From JBJEFI01 sp051873875 (lineage in GTDB: Bacteria; Bacillota; Bacilli; Bacillales; Bacillaceae_G): a DNA stretch of 64,000 nt. How positions within the stretch are numbered: position 1 is the stretch's first letter; each line of letters starts with the position of its first letter. Of the stretch, positions 9,313 to 16,554 are shown in pieces. The translations under genes and the position numbers were made by a program. The notes under the pieces were generated by a model, which ran no database searches, was not told the origin of the DNA, and worked only from the letters and a program-made list of their open reading frames with translations. The stretch covers positions 1 through 64,000 of the forward strand of contig JBJEFI010000152.1 of assembly GCA_051873875.1 (NCBI GenBank), in the 5' to 3' direction.

Positions 9313-11133
9313 ATGAACCTTTTTAAAGAATGGATTATTGGAAAACCAATGAAAAGCAATCAATTAAAAGATGAAAAACTTACAAAGAAAAAAGCATTAG
9401 CGGTTTTTTCATCAGATGCCTTATCATCTGTTGCTTATGCAACGGAAGAAATTTTATTAGTGTTAGCACTAATTAGCGTACCAGCCTATTTATATAGTTT
9501 ACCGATTGCCATTGCTATTACTATTTTGTTAATAGTTGTCACTATCTCTTATCGACAAATTATTTATAATTTTCCTTCTGGTGGTGGAGCGTATATTGTT
9601 GCAAGAGATTTTGTTGGACAGAAATCTTCTTTAACAGCTGGAGCAGCTTTGTTAATTGATTATATTTTAACGGTAGCTGTAAGTATTAGTTCAGCGACAG
9701 CAGCGTTATTATCTGCATTTCCTGCGTTAAGGGTATATAAAGTAGAAATTGCAGTTGTGATGATTATCATTTTAATGATTGTAAATTTACGTGGAATTCG
9801 AGAATCGGCATCTATCTTTGCCATTCCAACTTACGTATTTGTAGGTGCCATGTTAGTGATGATTGGAGTTGGTGCTTATAACATCATGGTAAATGGGATA
9901 AGTGGTTTTCACGTAGAAAGTAGTGAAACTCATTCTATGTCATCCTTTGCATTTACGTTTTTAATATTAAGGGCCTTTGCTTCTGGATGTTCTGCTTTAA
10001 CTGGTATAGAGGCCATTAGCAATGGGGTACCAACTTTTCGTTCACCTTCTAGTAAAAATGCAGTTATCACGATGATAATCATGTCTACATTGCTAGCTAC
10101 TATGTTTTTAGGAATTACATTTTTAGCATATGGATTTGGTATTACAGCGAATGAACATGAAACAGTTATTTCTCAAATTGCCAAATTAACATTTGGGCAA
10201 GGGATTATTTATTACTTCATTCAAATCTTTACGATGCTCATTTTATTTTTAGCGGCAAATACAGCATATGCAGGATTTCCCCAGTTATCATCTGTGATGG
10301 CAAGTGATGGTTTTTTACCAAGGGTGTTAGCAAGTAGAGGGGACCGACTTGTATTTAGCAATGGGATTATTATTTTAAGCGGGATTGCTAGTTTATTAGT
10401 AATCGTGTTTCAGGCAGATACACATGCCTTAATTCCACTATATGCTGTTGGGGTATTCTTATCTTTTACAATTGGGCAATATGGAATGGTAAGAGGGCTT
10501 TTGAAAAAAGCAGATCGGAAGTATTGGCAAATTGTTGTTTTAATCATTGGAACATGTGCAACAGGAAGCGTAACGCTTATTACAAGTGTGGCTAAATTCA
10601 CGTCAGGTGCTTGGATTGTACTTGTACTAATCCCGTTAGTTATTTGGATGTTTATCCGAATAAAAGCACACTATGATCAAATTGCAAAGCAGTTGAAAAT
10701 TGAGTATGTTGCAACACCGATTAAAAAACGAACAACAAAATTTATTATTCCAATTTCAGGAGTAAGTGCGGTTGTAAAACAGTCTGTTGAATATGCAAAG
10801 AACTTATCTGATGATGTTACAGTAGTAAGTATTTGTTATACAAAAGAAAGACAAAAGGAAATAGAGGAAAAATGGAGATGTGTCTATCCAACCATTCCAA
10901 TTATTACGATTGTTTCACCGTATCGCAATACAACCTTCCCGTTACTCCATTATATTGAGCAGGTAGAAATTCAAAATCAAAAATGTTTTATTAATGTGAT
11001 TATTCCCCAGTTTTATGTGAAGAAATGGTGGCATATCATTCTTCATAATCAATCAGGATTATTAATTCGTTCCTTGTTGCTATGGAAAAAAGATGTTATT
11101 GTGTCAACGATTCCTTATCATTTAGAAGAATAA
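9313..11133 (+). CDS. kimA: KimA (YdaO) high-affinity K+ importer, APC superfamily
   Basis: A 606-residue transporter with about 12 membrane segments in residues 25-440 and a cytoplasmic C-terminal domain. The N terminus (MNLFKEWIIGKPM, then AVFSSDALSSVAYATEEILL) is typical of KimA/YdaO. In B. subtilis this protein is a proton-coupled potassium importer inhibited by c-di-AMP. The preceding ydaO-class riboswitch gives the same second messenger transcriptional control and strongly supports the assignment. GGGGGAGAAAAGG precedes ATG 9313. It is monocistronic and ends in a terminator shared with the convergent DUF1287 gene. Confidence 0.92.
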   Translation: MNLFKEWIIGKPMKSNQLKDEKLTKKKALAVFSSDALSSVAYATEEILLVLALISVPAYLYSLPIAIAITILLIVVTISYRQIIYNFPSGGGAYIVARDFVGQKSSLTAGAALLIDYILTVAVSISSATAALLSAFPALRVYKVEIAVVMIIILMIVNLRGIRESASIFAIPTYVFVGAMLVMIGVGAYNIMVNGISGFHVESSETHSMSSFAFTFLILRAFASGCSALTGIEAISNGVPTFRSPSSKNAVITMIIMSTLLATMFLGITFLAYGFGITANEHETVISQIAKLTFGQGIIYYFIQIFTMLILFLAANTAYAGFPQLSSVMASDGFLPRVLASRGDRLVFSNGIIILSGIASLLVIVFQADTHALIPLYAVGVFLSFTIGQYGMVRGLLKKADRKYWQIVVLIIGTCATGSVTLITSVAKFTSGAWIVLVLIPLVIWMFIRIKAHYDQIAKQLKIEYVATPIKKRTTKFIIPISGVSAVVKQSVEYAKNLSDDVTVVSICYTKERQKEIEEKWRCVYPTIPIITIVSPYRNTTFPLLHYIEQVEIQNQKCFINVIIPQFYVKKWWHIILHNQSGLLIRSLLLWKKDVIVSTIPYHLEE

Positions 11134-11134
11134 A

Positions 11135-11172
11135 GAAAAGTGCTGGTCTTTTAATGATCAGCACCTTTTTAA
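11135..11172. terminator. Bidirectional terminator between kimA and the DUF1287 gene
   Basis: The stem AAGTGCTGGTC / GATCAGCACCTT has T-rich tails on both strands and serves the two convergent units. Confidence 0.75.
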
Positions 11173-11867
11173 AATTTCCACCGATAATGTCCAGCAATTG
11201 GATTAGCTAAAGAAGTTATTTTGATTTCTGATGCAAATGGTGGATTGTTATGAATAATATATGGAATGCCGTCTCTCGTTCGTTTATCGGATACGATAGC
11301 AACGTGGTCATAATCTTTGCGATAGACAACGATGTCACCAGGTTGCCATTGCTTTAAATTGTTAATATCTCCTGAAATAATCTCAGTTGGTAGGGAAATA
11401 AGATGACGGTTGAAAAAGACATGCTGATTTGGCACACGTCTAAAATCAATATTCGCGTCAGGTTTGCCATCTGTTCGAGGATACAACTTCGTATTTGTGG
11501 CAATATCCTTATCCATTTCTGTTTTTAAAGTAATACCAGCTTGTTTTAATCCTCGCCAGATAACATCTGTACAAACACCTTCATTATCGGGTGGATAGCC
11601 ACCGTCATAATAATTACTTTTATAAGGTGTTTTATTTTTTGCTTCTTTTCTTGCGCCGTTGACAATATCAATTGGGTCAGCGATGCCGTTGTTATTATTA
11701 TCTGCTTTGGAATATTCGTTTGGAACATTTACCTTTTTTAGAAAAGGATTTTCCAGATGAATACCGATGGAATCGAGTAAAATACCATTTTTGATAAAAG
11801 GAATTGCTAAAAGAATAACAATAAAAATCGTGCTTATAGCAACAATGATTTTTTTCTTTCGCTTCAA
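11169..11867 (-). CDS. DUF1287 (NlpC/P60-like) membrane-anchored protein
   Basis: A 232-residue protein with one N-terminal membrane segment (KIIVAISTIFIVILLAIPF) and an extracytoplasmic DUF1287 domain. The domain shows GVCTDVIWRGLKQAG with the likely catalytic Cys, WQPGDIVVYR, and DHVAIVSDKRTRDGIPYIIHN with the His. DUF1287 belongs to the papain/NlpC-like clan, so a cell-wall or peptide hydrolase is plausible, but the substrate is unproven. The ATG overlaps the stop of the AAC(3)-like gene by 4 nt (ATGA), so the two are translationally coupled. Confidence 0.75.
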   Translation of the reverse strand: MKRKKKIIVAISTIFIVILLAIPFIKNGILLDSIGIHLENPFLKKVNVPNEYSKADNNNNGIADPIDIVNGARKEAKNKTPYKSNYYDGGYPPDNEGVCTDVIWRGLKQAGITLKTEMDKDIATNTKLYPRTDGKPDANIDFRRVPNQHVFFNRHLISLPTEIISGDINNLKQWQPGDIVVYRKDYDHVAIVSDKRTRDGIPYIIHNNPPFASEIKITSLANPIAGHYRWKF

Positions 11868-12679
11868 CCTTGTTCTCCTCTCGTCTTGTTTTTATAAAAT
11901 GCTCTTCCAAAATCGACAGAAGCACGTTGTTTGAATAATCGGCATGTTGCTTGTCCAATCATGCCTGTTTTAACAGGATAACTTTCTTCGAAGGCTCTTC
12001 CAATTGTCGGGAATAAGTCTGTATCATAGGCTAATTCATGAAAGGTTTTCCATACTCGTACGTCATTTTCCACAATTGGAGCAGCAACGACTTGGATTTC
12101 AAAACCTACTTGTGCATATTCGCTTAAATGGAAGGATGTATGAGTATCATAATTCGTTCCGATAAATAATACATCCCCATCTAAATTGTATATTTTTTCA
12201 AGTGGTGAATTTACTCCAAGAGAAAAGGAAAGTGGATGATTTTCTGTTATCATTTCAGCATGTTTCCCCCAGGCACAAAAGCTTGTTTGAGGATGGTTGC
12301 TTCTTAATACATTAGGGTATGTACGAAATATCTCTGGAATCTTGCCAATTCCACTAGTAGGTGTTAATTCTTTGTCAAATGCGGGCATCATCATTCGAAT
12401 CGTTTCCCACCAATCTTCTGGGACGGGAGGATTACACCAATCTTTAGGGTCACTTAGATGACCAGAGTGAGCAGGCATGATAAGTGTTCCCTCTGTTGTT
12501 AATACTTCCTGTAATGCTTCAATGACAGCTTGTTCCGCTCCACATACCCAACCGATTGAAGATAATCTACTATGAACAAGTAAAGTCATTCCTTTTTTAA
12601 CGCCTAATGCTTGTAAATCTTTTTTAATTGTATCTTTTGTATTTAATCGTTCTGTTTTTTCAATAACGGCCTTTTCCAT
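11864..12679 (-). CDS. AAC(3)-family N-acetyltransferase (YokD-like)
   Basis: A 271-residue member of the antibiotic N-acetyltransferase family that uses acetyl-CoA. Family motifs are visible: KGMTLLVHSRLSSIGWV, GTLIMPAHSG, the TPTSGIGKIPEIFR region, RSNHPQTSFCAWG and LFIGTNYDTHTSFHLSEY with conserved His residues. Family members acetylate the 3-amino group of aminoglycosides, but Bacillus chromosomal homologues often have other or unknown natural substrates, so a resistance phenotype should not be assumed. It is the first gene of a two-gene minus-strand operon with the DUF1287 protein. GGAAG precedes the ATG. Confidence 0.85.
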   Translation of the reverse strand: MEKAVIEKTERLNTKDTIKKDLQALGVKKGMTLLVHSRLSSIGWVCGAEQAVIEALQEVLTTEGTLIMPAHSGHLSDPKDWCNPPVPEDWWETIRMMMPAFDKELTPTSGIGKIPEIFRTYPNVLRSNHPQTSFCAWGKHAEMITENHPLSFSLGVNSPLEKIYNLDGDVLFIGTNYDTHTSFHLSEYAQVGFEIQVVAAPIVENDVRVWKTFHELAYDTDLFPTIGRAFEESYPVKTGMIGQATCRLFKQRASVDFGRAFYKNKTRGEQG

Positions 12680-12788
12680 GATATATACTTCCTTTTGTTC
12701 TTTTTATTTATTCTATCATAGTATTGAAAAAATTAAGATAATAATTACGGTAATATGATAGAATAAGAAAAAATAGGAGGGGCTAAAA

Positions 12789-13595
12789 ATGATTCGGAAA
12801 TTACAAGAAGAAGATAGGCAAGCTTTAATGGCATTTGTAGGGGAAGAAAGTGCTTTGAATCTATTTATTATTGGAGATGTGGAATGTTATGGATTCGACG
12901 CAGATTTTCAGGAGGTATGGGGAAGTTTTGAAAATGGACAATTAAATGGTGTATTGCTTCGCTATGAAAGATCTTATATACCTTATTATAAAGAGAAGAC
13001 AGTGGATATTAGTGGGTTTATTGACATTATAAAAAAGGATAAAGCTGTTCAAGGAATTTCGGGGAAAGAAGAGATCGTAGAGCAATTTAAAGGGATATTG
13101 CCAAATGAGATGATAAAGCAAACGTATTTTTGTGAGTTGGTAAATAACGAGAAGTTACAGCCATACGGTACGGATGTGAAACTTGCAACAGAGGAAAATG
13201 CCGAGGAAATTGTTATGTTACTTCGAGAGATAGAAGAATTTCGTCATACAAATGCCTCTGTTATAGCTGAAAATGCAGTGGAAAGTATGAAGCGTAAAAT
13301 TGGTGATGGATCTGGTCGCATTTATTATATGGAAGGGAACAATGGTGAGATGGCAACAGTTGTGCAAACAACAGCGGAAAATTCTATGTCTGCCATGGTT
13401 GTTGGCGTAGCGACGAAAAAGGAATATCGTAGACAAGGACAAATGAGTCAATGTTTATCAAAACTATGTAAAGATGTTTTACAAGAAGGAAAAACCCTTT
13501 GCTTATTTTATGATAACCCAGAAGCAGGTCGTGTGTACCATCGTTTAGGGTTTCAATCAATAGGAATGTGGACGATGTTAATTGCAGGCAAATAA
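12789..13595 (+). CDS. GNAT-family acetyltransferase
   Basis: A 268-residue protein whose C-terminal half is a GNAT domain. It has AMVVGVATKKEYRRQGQMSQC (the acetyl-CoA pyrophosphate-binding R/Q-x-x-G-x-G/A loop, here RRQGQM) and LFYDNPEAGRVYHRLGFQSIG, the usual C-terminal strand. The N-terminal half is a second, divergent region that starts IRKLQEEDRQALMAFV. The substrate is unknown. AGGAGGGG precedes the ATG. It is monocistronic, with its own terminator. Confidence 0.85.
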   Translation: MIRKLQEEDRQALMAFVGEESALNLFIIGDVECYGFDADFQEVWGSFENGQLNGVLLRYERSYIPYYKEKTVDISGFIDIIKKDKAVQGISGKEEIVEQFKGILPNEMIKQTYFCELVNNEKLQPYGTDVKLATEENAEEIVMLLREIEEFRHTNASVIAENAVESMKRKIGDGSGRIYYMEGNNGEMATVVQTTAENSMSAMVVGVATKKEYRRQGQMSQCLSKLCKDVLQEGKTLCLFYDNPEAGRVYHRLGFQSIGMWTMLIAGK

Positions 13596-13596
13596 G

Positions 13597-13632
13597 AAAA
13601 AAGACTATTTCGAATGAGAAATGGTCTTTTTA
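13597..13632 (+). terminator. Terminator of the GNAT gene
   Basis: The stem AAAAGACTATTTC / GAAATGGTCTTTTT follows the stop codon. Confidence 0.8.
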
Positions 13633-13735
13633 ATTCGATCAACAATACCCCTTATAGTTTTTCTTAGTGGAAAAGATATAATTCTCTCTCCTATTCCATA
13701 TTTTTTAATAAGAATAAACGAATGGGGGAAGAAGG

Positions 13736-14182
13736 ATGGAAGGAATATTCTTTACCTTATTGCTAATATTCGTTTTTTGCTTTGCTGTATGGGTATTTTA
13801 TGTCTCGAAAAAGAGTAGTGGCAAGTTTGATGTCCAACTTTATCAAAAAGGGCAGGAGCATACCCTTGAGTTGTTTATTAAAGGAGAACAACCTATTTAT
13901 GTGAACATAGAAGATATGGTAATCATTGGGTGTGATGGAGAGGAATGTGATGTTGTAATTGTTGAAGATATACACATTGCCCCAAAGCATTGTTATTTAT
14001 TACTTGAAGAAGATGGCTTATATATTCGACCAGTTGCAAAAGGATGTCGAACCTATGTGAATGGAATACGAATAGAACAACAACAGCTATTACAAACAGG
14101 GGATATTATTACAGTTGGAAATACAGTGATTGGATTAAGGTTAGAAGGAGAAGAAATAGAAACAGAAACAGAGTCGTTTTAA
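13736..14182 (+). CDS. Membrane-anchored FHA-domain protein
   Basis: A 148-residue protein with an N-terminal membrane helix (GIFFTLLLIFVFCFAVWVFY) and a cytoplasmic FHA-like domain. The strand IIGCDGEECDVVI takes the place of the canonical IGR-x-x-x-CDI, followed by IAPKHCYLL (conserved His) and TYVNGIRI (the usual Asn-Gly). The GR arginine that normally contacts phosphothreonine is replaced by Cys, so phosphopeptide binding may be altered. No kinase or phosphatase is adjacent. GGGGGAAGAAGG precedes ATG 13736. It sits just upstream of gerE and is separated from it by a strong terminator. Confidence 0.7.
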   Translation: MEGIFFTLLLIFVFCFAVWVFYVSKKSSGKFDVQLYQKGQEHTLELFIKGEQPIYVNIEDMVIIGCDGEECDVVIVEDIHIAPKHCYLLLEEDGLYIRPVAKGCRTYVNGIRIEQQQLLQTGDIITVGNTVIGLRLEGEEIETETESF

Positions 14183-14185
14183 AGG

Positions 14186-14225
14186 GAATAACCATCAGTA
14201 GGGCACTCCTACTGATGGTTATTTT
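14186..14225 (+). terminator. Strong terminator after the FHA gene
   Basis: A 15-bp stem, ATAACCATCAGTAGG / CCTACTGATGGTTAT, then TTTT. It insulates gerE from upstream transcription. Confidence 0.9.
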
Positions 14226-14258
14226 GCTTTATCTTGTTCACGATGCTTATTTAAAAAT

Positions 14259-14346
14259 GTAGGTGGAAGACAAGTGTTAGTAAGAACCTGATCGGTTCAA
14301 CTAACCATCAATAAAAAATATTTATTGATGGAAGTTTCACTTTATA
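14259..14346 (+). repeat. Interspersed two-hairpin repeat, copy 1
   Basis: This shares the layout GTAGG...GTTAGTAAGAAC...ACTA...hairpin...GATGGAAGTTT-TTTATA with copies at 23682 and 47700. Hairpin 1 pairs GTTAG with CTAAC (plus AACC/GGTT inside). Hairpin 2 pairs CCATCAATAAA with TTTATTGATGG. It lies between the FHA terminator and the gerE promoter. Confidence 0.7.
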
Positions 14347-14399
14347 CAAAAATAAAAAAGAAGAGCAGAAAAATAAACGAATAGTAGTAGTAGAAACGC

Positions 14400-14427
14400 A
14401 CCGATTTTCCTTTGCTTTCATACAATA
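14400..14427 (+). promoter_or_regulatory. Sigma-K promoter of gerE
   Basis: AC (14400-14401), a 17-nt spacer and CATACAATA (14419-14427) match the sigma-K consensus AC-N16/17-CATANNNTA at every defined position. gerE of B. subtilis is transcribed by mother-cell sigma-K, so the element's excision would be timed before or with this late promoter. Confidence 0.8.
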
Positions 14428-14498
14428 ACATGACTAAAAATATAACCCATTATATAAATAGCTCAAGCCAACGTAGAAAGCAAGGAGGGTCACCACAT

Positions 14499-14675
14499 TT
14501 GAAAGACAAGGAATTTCAACCAAAACCACTTTTAACAAAACGCGAGCGTGAAGTATTTGAACTGCTAGTCCAAGATAAAACGACAAAAGAAATCGCTAGT
14601 GAATTATTCATTAGCGAAAAGACAGTTCGAAATCATATCTCAAATGGAATGCATAGTAATTGCAAACCATTGTAA
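14499..14675 (+). pseudogene. gerE: gerE, 5' part, interrupted by an intervening element
   Basis: This encodes the first 49 residues of GerE, the small LuxR-type mother-cell transcription factor for late coat genes: LTKREREVFELLVQD and KTTKEIASELFISEKTVRNH, i.e. the first helices and part of the recognition helix. After N49 the frame runs into element sequence, giving nine foreign residues (GMHSNCKPL) and a stop. That 58-residue product lacks the end of the recognition helix and the dimerisation helix. The start is TTG 14499, with AAGGAGGGT upstream. The missing 3' part is at 21254-21330. Joining at the shared CAAATG restores 74 codons, the exact B. subtilis length. It is best read as a developmentally reconstituted gene, not a dead one. 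Confidence 0.93.
14627..14667 (+). other. attL of the gerE-intervening element
   Basis: The crossover core is CAAATG (14641-14646). To its left is gerE sequence; to its right is the element arm, with ATGCATA (14649-14655), six bases, then GCAAAC (14662-14667). The same arm occurs inverted at the other end with the same spacing. The centre of the combined dyad falls on an AA dinucleotide inside the core. Confidence 0.85.
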
Positions 14676-14786
14676 GTGTTGACTTATTAAGCTTTTTAAT
14701 TAACAGTATTCTTTAACACAGCATTAAAAAGAGACATAAAAATAGCATATTGTATACTATCTATATATTGTCACCTAGTAACTAGT

Positions 14787-15620
14787 TTAGAAATATGTGG
14801 GATATATTCTACTCAACAAGCGCTGATAATGTTTATAAAGTGACGAAAAATGTCCAGTGTAATTTTTCTCCCAAGGCTTGCTTTTTCCGCAGAAATGCAG
14901 AAAGACTGTATGGTCCATCACCCAATCCATATCTTTTTCACCCTGACTATTAAAACGATATTTTTCAAACCAACGAGCATCATAATTCCAAATGCTGTCA
15001 TCTACTTTCATAATTTGTGCACCATACAGGCTATTGAGGACGTCTTGATCGGGAAGTATTAAACGATCTTGATGTTCTTTTACATAAGAAAATATATCGG
15101 AAGCATGCATTTGCGTACGCATCAATGAAAGATTCATAAGTAACACGCCAGAATTGTAGTAACCAATTGATTCATAGGAAGATAGGCGTAGCTTATTCAC
15201 ATAATCAGAAATACCGGTAAGTCCGCTGTGCGTCGCGGCCGCAAATAACTTATTAGACAAGTCTAATTCATAAAAAGTTCTGACCTCTCCAAGTACCAAA
15301 ATATCAGGATCTAGATAAAGGATGCGGTCTAGACTTTCTGGTAGAAGATCAGCTGCCAGCAAACGATAATACATTGCTCTAGTATAATATCGGACAATAG
15401 GTGCATCTGCGAAGAGTTCCTCGGGAATAGCCACTGCATGCAAACAACTATTCGTTTCGTTTTTACAAAATATGGATAATTTCTCCACTTCAGAATCCTC
15501 CATATTATCGCTAAGCAAATAGATATCGAAGTGTTCCCTCGGGTTATTTAGGAATAAAGAACCTAGTAAAACTTTTAAAGGTCCTAAATAATTCTTATCA
15601 AGTGTAACTAGTATGTTCAC
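14787..15620 (-). CDS. Family 8 glycosyltransferase (GspA/LgtC-like), element cargo
   Basis: A 277-residue GT8 enzyme that transfers a hexose from a UDP- or GDP-sugar to an unknown acceptor. It has the N-terminal MNILVTLDKNYLGPLKVLL fold start, YYTRAMYYRLLAADLLP, the metal-binding D-x-D in ILYLDPDILVLG, YYNSGVLLMNL, LPDQDVLNSL and the C-terminal HFCGKSKPW motif. It lacks the long hydrophobic segments of membrane GTs. It is inside the gerE element and oriented opposite to the recombinase. A GCGGCCGC string in the middle is unusual for this AT-rich window and may hint at transfer. GGAGG precedes the ATG on the minus strand. Confidence 0.88.
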   Translation of the reverse strand: MNILVTLDKNYLGPLKVLLGSLFLNNPREHFDIYLLSDNMEDSEVEKLSIFCKNETNSCLHAVAIPEELFADAPIVRYYTRAMYYRLLAADLLPESLDRILYLDPDILVLGEVRTFYELDLSNKLFAAATHSGLTGISDYVNKLRLSSYESIGYYNSGVLLMNLSLMRTQMHASDIFSYVKEHQDRLILPDQDVLNSLYGAQIMKVDDSIWNYDARWFEKYRFNSQGEKDMDWVMDHTVFLHFCGKSKPWEKNYTGHFSSLYKHYQRLLSRIYPTYF

Positions 15621-15790
15621 GTTTATTCCTCCTTTTATCTAAAAAAATAAACTATATATCTATCTTATCGTATCTTCCTCTTACGTAAATTATTATTTGT
15701 GAAACTAATCTGAAATTTTTTTAAAAAATATAACCTTATGTCGGCTAGGCTATGTTATGGTGAGGGAATGGGTTTAATGCCTAGCATTAA

Positions 15791-15991
15791 CGGTACTTTG
15801 AGAGGTATTGGAGATTACACGGGAGAAATTATTATTCACTTACGCATGAAGGAAATTTCCTTTTTGGTCTTTTGGTTGCAAATACAACGCTTCTAATATG
15901 GAATGTAGATCTTTTGCATATGAGAAATTTTATTGATAGACTATTAGTTTGGAAATATATGATAAGAAGTGTAAAGGAGGGAAAAGGATGA
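15791..15991 (+). pseudogene. 3' remnant of an unidentified membrane-protein gene
   Basis: An open frame with no start encodes a plausible protein C terminus (RYFERYWRLHGRNYYSLTHE, then a hydrophobic FLFGLLVANTTLLIW, then a basic tail ending SVKEGKG). Its TGA overlaps the ATG of the P-loop gene (ATGA), a typical operon junction. I therefore infer a truncated upstream gene whose 5' part was lost. I do not recognise the family. Confidence 0.4.
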
Positions 15992-16526
15992 AAAAATTGT
16001 AATCATTGGCTCAGGTGGATCGGGAAAATCAACCTTTTCCAGAAAGTTAAGTGAAAAAATTGAAGTGGAAGTTTATCATTTAGATGCAATCCTTTGGAAA
16101 CCTAATTGGCAACTAACATCAAGAGAAGAGCAAATAAAAATTCAAACCAAGCTTATTCAAAAAGAACAATGGATTATTGATGGAAATTACGGGGCAACGA
16201 TGGATATTCGATTAAAGGCAGCAGATACAATTATTTATCTTGATATGCCACGCATACTTTGCCTATATCGAGTGTTGAAAAGAAGGATCCAGTATCATAA
16301 CAAAACAAGACCAGATATGAGAGAAGGTTGTGCTGAAAAAATGGATATGGAATTTTTAAAGTGGGTATGGAATTATCCAAATACAAAACGACCATCTCTT
16401 TTAGAAACATTAAATGAATTAAAAAAAGAAAAGCAAGTTATTCATTTGAAATCTCCAAAGGAAGTACGAGTCTTTTTACATGATGTGAAAAAAGAAAGAA
16501 GGATAGAGGAAAGTCATATAAAATAA
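15988..16526 (+). pseudogene. P-loop kinase of the DNA topology modulation (FlaR-like) family, frameshifted at start
   Basis: ATG 15988 follows AAAGGAGGG, but six As then lead to TTG TAA. One extra A would give MKKIVIIGSGGSGKSTFSRK, a standard Walker A, in frame with the rest of the protein: VYHLDAILWKPNW, WIIDGNYGATMDIRLKAADT, YLDMPRILCLYRVLKRRIQY, TRPDMREGC, FLKWVWNYP. These motifs are diagnostic of the adenylate-kinase-like topology modulation family. Without the extra base, only an N-terminally truncated product from ATG 16065, lacking the P-loop, could be made. It is either a real inactivation in a homopolymer or a sequencing error. It lies inside the gerE element. Confidence 0.8.
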
Positions 16527-16554
16527 CTTCTCTCCATCCTTCTTTTTTAGTGAG

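Noticed and set aside
11864..12679. Acquired aminoglycoside-resistance gene on a mobile element
   Set aside because: There is no transposase, integron or composition change around it; chromosomal YokD-like homologues are normal in Bacillus.
13621..13818. 65-codon ORF ahead of the FHA gene
   Set aside because: It overlaps the GNAT terminator and the start of the FHA gene in another frame, and has no ribosome binding site.
14259..14346. CRISPR-like repeat
   Set aside because: The three copies are 9-24 kb apart with no spacers, and no cas genes are present.
14499..14675. gerE as a simple dead pseudogene or a misassembly
   Set aside because: The two halves restore the exact family length, the 3' part is conserved to its last residue, and the junctions carry symmetric recombinase half-sites with a recombinase between them.
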